A stretch of 64,000 bases of DNA from Streptacidiphilus rugosus AM-16 (GTDB lineage Bacteria > Actinomycetota > Actinomycetes > Streptomycetales > Streptomycetaceae), in NCBI RefSeq assembly GCF_000744655.1, contig NZ_JQMJ01000004.1, forward strand, positions 1,302,001-1,366,000. Reading direction: 5' to 3'. Made by a program: the position numbers and the translations under genes. This document shows, in pieces, positions 56,959-64,000 of the stretch. The notes under the pieces are model-generated. The model ran no database searches. It was not told where the DNA came from and saw nothing but the letters and a program-made list of their open reading frames with translations. Every line of letters begins with the position of its first letter. Within the stretch, counting starts at the first letter, position 1.

Positions 56959-57492
56959 TCAGTCGAAGGTGAGCCGCGGCAGCGCCTCGATGTCGATCCC
57001 GTACCGTCGGTAGACGCTGGTCGTGCTCTCGCTGGTCAGCTGCTCCAGGCCGAACCCCAGCGCGAGAGCGGTCGCGTGGACGTGTTCGACGCTGTCCCCC
57101 TCGATCTCCAGGTAGGACGGGATCAGCGGCCAGCGGTCGATCTCAATCGCGGCGCCGCCCAGCCGCCAGGACGAGCGGCGGTTCTCCTGGTAGGCCTTCG
57201 GCCGGTAGCCCAGCTTCCCGAGCAGCGTGTCGGCGGCGTCGAAGTCGCCCACGGTGGTCTCGGTCTCGACCACCCCGTCGATGCCGTCGGAGTGGACCTC
57301 CTTGACGCACAGGGTGATCTCGACGCCGGTGTCCCGCAGGCGGACCCATGCGTCGGATCGGCCGGGAATGTCGTAGACGTAACGCCGCTGGAACCGCTCA
57401 CCCAGATGCTCCGCCCCGGCCACGGCGAGGAGCTCCGCCATCGCCTCCGGGTCGACGTCGAGCAGCTTGGCCTCGAACTCCGTCGCGGTCAC
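56959..57492 (-). CDS. CYTH domain protein (class IV adenylate cyclase/thiamine triphosphatase-like)
   Basis: 177 residues. The ExExK metal/substrate motif is at the start: TEFEAKLLD (Glu5, Glu7, Lys9). Further CYTH residues: FQRRYVYD, AWVRLRDTG, ITLCVKEV, ETETTVGDFDAAD, RRSSWRLGGAAIEIDRWPLI and YLEIEGDS. The tunnel fold binds triphosphates; members are CyaB-type cyclases or (thiamine) triphosphatases. Actual activity cannot be told. GGAGGG 8 bases before the GTG at 57492 fixes the start. The membrane protein upstream (57522) is 29 bases away and on the same strand, so they may be cotranscribed. Confidence 0.9.
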   Translation of the reverse strand: MTATEFEAKLLDVDPEAMAELLAVAGAEHLGERFQRRYVYDIPGRSDAWVRLRDTGVEITLCVKEVHSDGIDGVVETETTVGDFDAADTLLGKLGYRPKAYQENRRSSWRLGGAAIEIDRWPLIPSYLEIEGDSVEHVHATALALGFGLEQLTSESTTSVYRRYGIDIEALPRLTFD

Positions 57493-57521
57493 GGTGGGTT
57501 GCCCTCCAGGTGGCACGGGTG

Positions 57522-58502
57522 TCAGTGGGGCAGGGAGAGCAGCGCGGTGTCGCCCACGGCGTGCGCGGTGCGCAGCACGGATTCCAGCCCTCCCGTGTCG
57601 TCCGGACGGCAGAGGTCGTCGGTCAGCAGGAGCAGGAGCCCGTCGCGCTGTCGCGCCAGGGCACAACCGGTGCCGTCCCCCGACGAAGCCCATGCTCCGC
57701 CGCCCCGCTCGCGGCACTGGGTGTACGTCAGTTCCGGGTCGGCGGCGCGCGCCTCCAGCAGGAGTGCGCACAGGCTCTGCGGCCCGGCGGCACGGACCTG
57801 AAGCGCGGCGGGCGAGGCGCTGATCGCGGAGCCGTCGTCGTACGTCACGTTCAACGTGCCCGCGCTGTAGTGGATCCCGTCCGGCTGCAGACCCGGCCAG
57901 TCGACCAGGACCATCAGCGGACGCGGCGGATCCCCGAAGGAGCGCAGCACCGCCGCGTCCGCGGCGCCGAGCGTCAGGCGGTTCGAGGGCAGCCACACCA
58001 GGGCCAGCGCCAGCACCGCCGCGGTTGCCGTCACACGTGCCCTGCGACCCGGCAGCGCCAGCGCGCTCACGGCGCCCAGCGCGACTCCGGTGACCAGCCA
58101 CGACAGACACATCATCGCGAAGCCGCCCACCGCCACGGGCGGCACCAGCCGGAGCAGGCAGCCGGTACCGGCCAGCAGAGCGGCCACCACCCGCACCGTG
58201 CGCCCGCCCAGGCCGGTGGCCTGCCGCGCCTGCCGGGCCGCGATCCCGTCGCGGAACCACAGCCGGCCGACGCCCATGGCCGTCCCGACGGCGACCGCCG
58301 TCGCACCGGTGCGGCCCAGCAGAAGTCCGAGCCCGGCCACCGCGACGGTGAACAACGGGCCCACCGACACCTCGGCCGCGGCCCAGCGGGCCACCCACGT
58401 CACCCGAGGCCGGGCGAGGAACCAGCCGACCACCCCCCGCCCCCACACCTGCTCCGGCCCGCCCGCGGCGACCTGTCCCTGCACGCCCACCCCCACGCCC
58501 AC
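57522..58502 (-). CDS. Polytopic membrane protein with extracytoplasmic C-terminal domain, uncharacterised
   Basis: 326 residues. I do not recognise the family. About five hydrophobic segments in the first 180 residues (e.g. SVGPLFTVAVAGLGLLLG, VAALLAGTGCLLRLVPPV, ATAAVLALALVWLPSN). A soluble C-terminal part follows with LMVLVDWPGLQPDGIHYSAG, Cys-containing SLCALLLEARAADPELTYTQC and a second Cys pair (TGCALARQ, DDLCRPDD), consistent with exported disulfides. GTG at 58502 is selected because GGGGGATC precedes it; three further in-frame GTGs follow within 18 bases. Upstream of the CYTH gene and probably cotranscribed with it. Confidence 0.68.
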   Translation of the reverse strand: MGVGVGVQGQVAAGGPEQVWGRGVVGWFLARPRVTWVARWAAAEVSVGPLFTVAVAGLGLLLGRTGATAVAVGTAMGVGRLWFRDGIAARQARQATGLGGRTVRVVAALLAGTGCLLRLVPPVAVGGFAMMCLSWLVTGVALGAVSALALPGRRARVTATAAVLALALVWLPSNRLTLGAADAAVLRSFGDPPRPLMVLVDWPGLQPDGIHYSAGTLNVTYDDGSAISASPAALQVRAAGPQSLCALLLEARAADPELTYTQCRERGGGAWASSGDGTGCALARQRDGLLLLLTDDLCRPDDTGGLESVLRTAHAVGDTALLSLPH

Positions 58503-58690
58503 TGATCCCCCGTCAGCACCAGCAGGATCGTACGGCAGACCCACCCACACGGGACGGGGCCCGGGACAGTCCGGCCCACCTGGCGACGAGGGCCCGCGAG
58601 GAGTCCCGGTCAGTCGCCTGCGCAACCGACAGGCAGCTCGGACTCCGTCGCCGGGCCCGAAATCGGGACGACAGCCCTCGCCGGGATCCC

Positions 58691-58696
58691 TAAGGT
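58691..58696 (+). promoter_or_regulatory. -10 element of a leaderless promoter for the double GNAT gene
   Basis: TAAGGT, 7 bases before the ATG at 58704. No ribosome-binding site. Confidence 0.4.
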
Positions 58697-58703
58697 GGCG
58701 ATC

Positions 58704-59675
58704 ATGACTGTCGAATCGCAGAACCTCGTGTGGCGTCCGATGGCCGTGTCCGACGGCGCGGCGATGGCCGACCTCCTGAACGCGATCGACGCGGAGGACC
58801 ACGTCTGGGGGCAGTACACCGCGGAGGACGCGGCCGAGGAGCTGGACTCTCCGGTCGTCGACCTCGCGATGTCCACGTTGGCGGTGTTCGACGGCGCGAC
58901 GATGCTCGGCTTCTCTGCGGTCCACTACAGGCCGACAGCCGAGATCGTCCACCGGGTGCAGGCGGCCGGCGCCGTCCGCCCCACCCACCGTCGCCAGGGA
59001 CTCGGAACGAAGCTCATGCAGCACGGGCTGGCGGCCGCCGAGGCGCTGCACGCAGCGCATCACCCCACGCTCCGACTGGTCGTCGAATCCGTCTACGGCG
59101 AGCACGTCGAGGGGGCCGTCGCGCTGTACCGTGCGGCAGGCATGACGGCGACGAAGTGGGGCCGGCACATGAGGCATCCGCTCGGCACCGCCGTTCCGGA
59201 CGCCCCTGTCCCCGACGGCCTGCGGATCGAGGGCTACACGGCCGGGACCGACGAGGAGTTCCGCGCGGTCCGCAACGAGGCCGCCCAGGACGTGGGCGGG
59301 TCGCAGCTCAGCGCCGAGGAGTGGAAGGTCTGGGCCGTGAACGCGAACTTCCGGCCCGAGTTGAGCTTTCTGCTGCGCGACGTCCGGACCGGGACGGCGG
59401 CCGGGGTCCTCCTGGTCGTCTCGTGGGAGGCGGACACGGCGGCGACCGGCATCCGTGACGCGTACTTCAGGGTCATCGCCACGCGGCCCGCGTACCAGGA
59501 GCGCGGCGTGGCCGAGGCCCTGATCTCGCACACGCTCCGGGCCGCAGGGGACCAGGGCTACGGACGGGCCAGTGTCAGGGTCGACGCCGACAGTTCGAGC
59601 AGGGACTTCGGGGTCTACGAGAAGGCCGGGTTCGTCACCCAGGACACCCAGGTCCACTACTGCATCGAACGCTGA
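58704..59675 (+). CDS. GNAT family N-acetyltransferase with two GNAT domains
   Basis: 323 residues. The first half has GNAT features: VWRPMAVSDGAAMADLLNAI, then VRPTHRRQGLGTKLMQHGLA (acetyl-CoA loop RRQGLG, about 98-106) and VEGAVALYRAAGM. The second half repeats the pattern: GLRIEGYTAGTDEEF, VIATRPAYQERGVAEALISHTL (loop QERGVA) and VRVDADSSSRDFGVYEKAGF. Both loops look usable. This layout is as in mycothiol synthase (MshD)-like double GNAT proteins, but the specific MshD motifs were not identified, so substrate is open. The ATG at 58704 is preferred over the GTG at 58695 because of the leaderless promoter. Confidence 0.88.
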   Translation: MTVESQNLVWRPMAVSDGAAMADLLNAIDAEDHVWGQYTAEDAAEELDSPVVDLAMSTLAVFDGATMLGFSAVHYRPTAEIVHRVQAAGAVRPTHRRQGLGTKLMQHGLAAAEALHAAHHPTLRLVVESVYGEHVEGAVALYRAAGMTATKWGRHMRHPLGTAVPDAPVPDGLRIEGYTAGTDEEFRAVRNEAAQDVGGSQLSAEEWKVWAVNANFRPELSFLLRDVRTGTAAGVLLVVSWEADTAATGIRDAYFRVIATRPAYQERGVAEALISHTLRAAGDQGYGRASVRVDADSSSRDFGVYEKAGFVTQDTQVHYCIER

Positions 59676-60049
59676 CGCACTCCACCCACAGCCCGCTGAC
59701 CCGCACCGGAGTCGACCGAGCCGTCGGAGGCTCGTGCGGCCGGGAGGCCGCTCGGTGAGGTCCGATCGACCTGACGTGGCGGCGCATGTGGGACCCCGGA
59801 ACGAATCCGGGACTGCCCCACAGCGGTGAGCGGGAACGACCGCCGTCATCGGCGCTGGCCCAAGGACCGACACCAGACGGTTCCTCACACCCGCTCGCAG
59901 CCCGCGGCACAGGTGACCCTGCCGGCTCCCGACCACCCTGCGGTGGCACCCCTCCCCGGTGACCGTGCCGCCAACGTGTGAGGTCAGCGAGGGGTCAGAG
60001 AGGGAAAGGTCACACACGTGAAGGGTGCAGTTCGTGAACGCGACTGTCC
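59676..60049. other. Intergenic region before mutAB with hairpin and GGTCA repeats
   Basis: No gene seen. A hairpin lies at 59788-59821 (inner stem CCCGGA/TCCGGG, loop ACGAA, outer GTGGG/CCCAC), possibly the terminator of the GNAT gene. At 59974-60019 ACGTGTG and CACACGT form an inverted repeat around three direct GGTCA copies (59982, 59993, 60008), close to the mutA promoter. Confidence 0.45.
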
Positions 60050-60055
60050 TAGCAT
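60050..60055 (+). promoter_or_regulatory. -10 element of a leaderless promoter for mutAB
   Basis: TAGCAT, 6 bases before the ATG at 60062, without a ribosome site. Confidence 0.45.
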
Positions 60056-60061
60056 CCAGCT

Positions 60062-61929
60062 ATGACGGTCCTGCCCGACGACGGGCTCTCCCTCGCCGCC
60101 GATTTCCCGGACACCACCCGTGCTCAATGGCAGAGCCTGGTGGAGAGCGTGCTGCGCAAATCCGGCAGCGACGCGGCCGGCCCCGCCGCTGAGGCGGAGC
60201 TGGCGACGCTCCTGGAGGACGGGATAACCGTCTCCCCGCTCTACACCGCGGAGGACGCGTCCGCTGCGCCCGGGTATCCCGGCTTCCCGCCGTTCGTGCG
60301 GGGCGGGCGGCCCGCGCCGAGCGGCTGGGATGTGCGCCAGCGCCACGAAGGCGGCGACGCCCGGCAGGTGAACACGGCGGCCTTGGCCGACCTGGAGAAC
60401 GGCGTCACCTCGCTGTGGCTGGGTGTGGGAGCCTCGGCTCTGCCGGTGGCCGGGCTGTCGAAGGCGCTGGAGGGCGTCTACCTCGATCTGGCGCCGATCG
60501 TCCTGGACGCCGGCGCGCAGACCGGCGAGGCCGCACGGGAGTTGCTGCGGCTCTTCGAGCGGCAGGGCGTCGCGCCGGAGTCGGCCAGGGGCAACCTCGG
60601 CGGCGACCCGCTCGGGCACCTGGCCCGGACCGGCACCGCCGCGTCGCTGGACGACGTGCTGGACCTGGCCCGCATCTGCGCGCAGCAGTATCCGGGCATC
60701 AGGGCCCTCACCGTGGACGCGCTGCCGTACCACGAGGCCGGAGCCTCGGCGGCCGAGGAGCTCGGCTGCTCGCTCGCCACGGGCGTCGCCTATCTGCGGT
60801 CGCTGACGGGGGCGGGCCTGTCGGTGGACGCCGCGTGCCGGCAGTTGGAGTTCCGCTACGCCGCGACCGCGGACCAGTTCCTGACGGTGGCGAAGCTGCG
60901 CGCGGCCCGCCGCCTCTGGTCGCGGGTGGCGGAGGTGTCCGGCGCCGCCCCGGCCGGTCCGGGCCAGGTCCAGCACGCGGTGACGTCGCCGGTGATGATG
61001 ACGCGGCGCGACCCGTACGTGAACATGCTGCGCACCACCATCGCCTGCGCGGCTGCCGGGATCGGCGGCGCCGACAGCGTGACCGTGCTTCCGTTCGACC
61101 ACGATCTCGGCCGGGCGGACGCGTTCGCCCGCCGGATCGCCCGCAACACCTCCTCGATCCTGCTGGAGGAGTCGCACCTGGGCCGCGTCGTGGACCCGGC
61201 CGGCGGCTCCTGGTACGTGGAGCGCCTGACCGACGAACTCGCGCACGCCGCTTGGGCGTTCTTCCAGGAGCTGGAGCGCGCCGGCGGCCAGGAGGCGGCG
61301 CTCGGCTCGGGCCTGGTGGCGGAGCGGATCGAGGCCACCTGGGCAGCCCGCACGAAGAAGCTCGCCCGGCGCAAGGAACCGATCACCGGGGTGAGCGAGT
61401 TCCCGAACGTCACCGAGAAGCCCGTCGTCCGTGACCCGGCCCCGCCGCACCGCCCCCTGGGACGCGCCGCGGCGGCCGGGCCCGGCCTGCCGCGGGTGCG
61501 CCGCGACGAGGCGTTCGAGGCGCTGCGGGCCCGCTCGGACGCGGCTCTCGCGACCGGCGGGGCCAGGCCGAAGGTCTTCATCGCCGCGCTCGGACCGGCT
61601 GCCGTGCACACCGCGCGGGCGGCCTTCGCCGCGAACCTGTTCCAGGCGGGCGGGATCGAGGCGGTCCACCTCCCGGCCTCCGTGGACGCGGACACGGCCA
61701 CGGACGCGTTCGCCGCCAGCGGCGCGACGATCGCCTGCCTGTGCTCGAGCGACGCCCTGTACGCCGAGCAGGCCGACGCGGTCGCCGCCGCGCTGCGCGA
61801 CGCCGGTGCGGCCAGGGTGTACCTGGCCGGCCGACCCGGCGAGTACGCCCATGTGGACGCCTACGTCTTCGCCGGCTGCGACGCGCCGGCCGTCCTCTCT
61901 GCCGCCCTCGATGTGACCGGAGCTCCGGC

Positions 61930-61933
<4 letters not shown>
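60062..61933 (+). CDS. mutA: Methylmalonyl-CoA mutase small (beta) subunit
   Basis: 623 residues. The N-terminal barrel is like MutB but degenerate: [13 protein letters not shown]-type segment ([20 protein letters not shown]), [29 protein letters not shown]-type segment ([18 protein letters not shown]) and [18 protein letters not shown]-type segment ([18 protein letters not shown]). The C-terminal B12-like domain (about 495-623, [21 protein letters not shown]) lacks the cobalamin-binding DxHxxG, as normal for the non-catalytic subunit. It pairs with MutB to interconvert methylmalonyl-CoA and succinyl-CoA. Stop and next start overlap (ATGA). Confidence 0.96.

Positions 61934-64000
<2,067 letters not shown>

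Noticed and set aside
57522-60017. 831-codon minus-strand open frame ending with the membrane protein
   Set aside because: Its upstream two thirds lie opposite the double GNAT gene; only 57522-58502 has protein-like composition and a ribosome site.

Overview
The window is a chromosomal segment of a very GC-rich actinobacterium. It has codon usage strongly biased to G/C in third positions, many GTG starts, an actinobacterial rRNA operon, a DUF5999 protein, a Streptomyces-type glycerol (gyl) operon and leaderless promoters. The gene content and order fit the Streptomycetaceae (Streptomyces, Kitasatospora or Streptacidiphilus). I cannot name the species. No phage, plasmid, transposase, CRISPR or large biosynthetic cluster is visible; it reads as core or near-core chromosome.

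Layout. 1-8.3 kb: single genes (TetR fragment, alpha/beta hydrolase, acyltransferase, PhzF-like isomerase, CPBP membrane protein, glutamate-cysteine ligase family enzyme, two uncharacterised proteins). 8.5-11.6 kb: gcvP under a tandem glycine riboswitch. 11.8-19.3 kb: a PRC-barrel/DUF2382 stress protein (frameshifted), dinB, a GntR-ABC exporter operon, a second acyltransferase and a SanA/ElyC-type protein. 19.3-28.3 kb: a long minus-strand block also known from mycobacteria (pgsA, sugar nucleotidyltransferase, DUF881, sbp, DUF881, FHA/GarA-like, FtsR-like MerR, bifunctional nuclease, second MerR). It ties envelope and division regulation to the nearby glycine cleavage gene. 28.4-33.5 kb: one rRNA operon on the minus strand, 16S-23S-5S, with no spacer tRNA. 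33.9-36.1 kb: crr and ptsI, general PTS components. 36-41.2 kb: EamA exporter, a frameshifted methyltransferase, a saccharopine dehydrogenase-like enzyme and acetoacetyl-CoA synthetase.

41.3-45.7 kb is the least explained part. It is a four-gene minus-strand operon encoding an NrtR-like Nudix regulator, a J-domain/pseudokinase fusion, a von Willebrand A protein and a divergent adenylosuccinate-synthetase homologue, preceded by an inverted repeat. 45.8-49.1 kb: a TetR/SDR divergent pair with two clear operators, mmuM and a GNAT protein. 49.2-54.4 kb: gylR-glpF-glpK-glpD, with matching palindromes upstream of gylR and glpF. 54.4-59.7 kb: SDR39U1-type epimerase, DUF4184 membrane protein, a secreted guanyl-specific RNase of the Sa family, a CYTH protein, a membrane protein and a double GNAT protein. 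60-64 kb: mutA and mutB (methylmalonyl-CoA mutase); mutB runs off the right edge.

Two further themes run through the window. A family of about 103-bp long-hairpin repeats sits mostly at gene 3' ends; one copy supplies the last codons of dinB and another has spawned a 39-bp tandem array. Two genes (PRC/DUF2382 and methyltransferase) are each broken by what looks like one missing base in a G/C run, so sequencing error must be considered before calling them pseudogenes.
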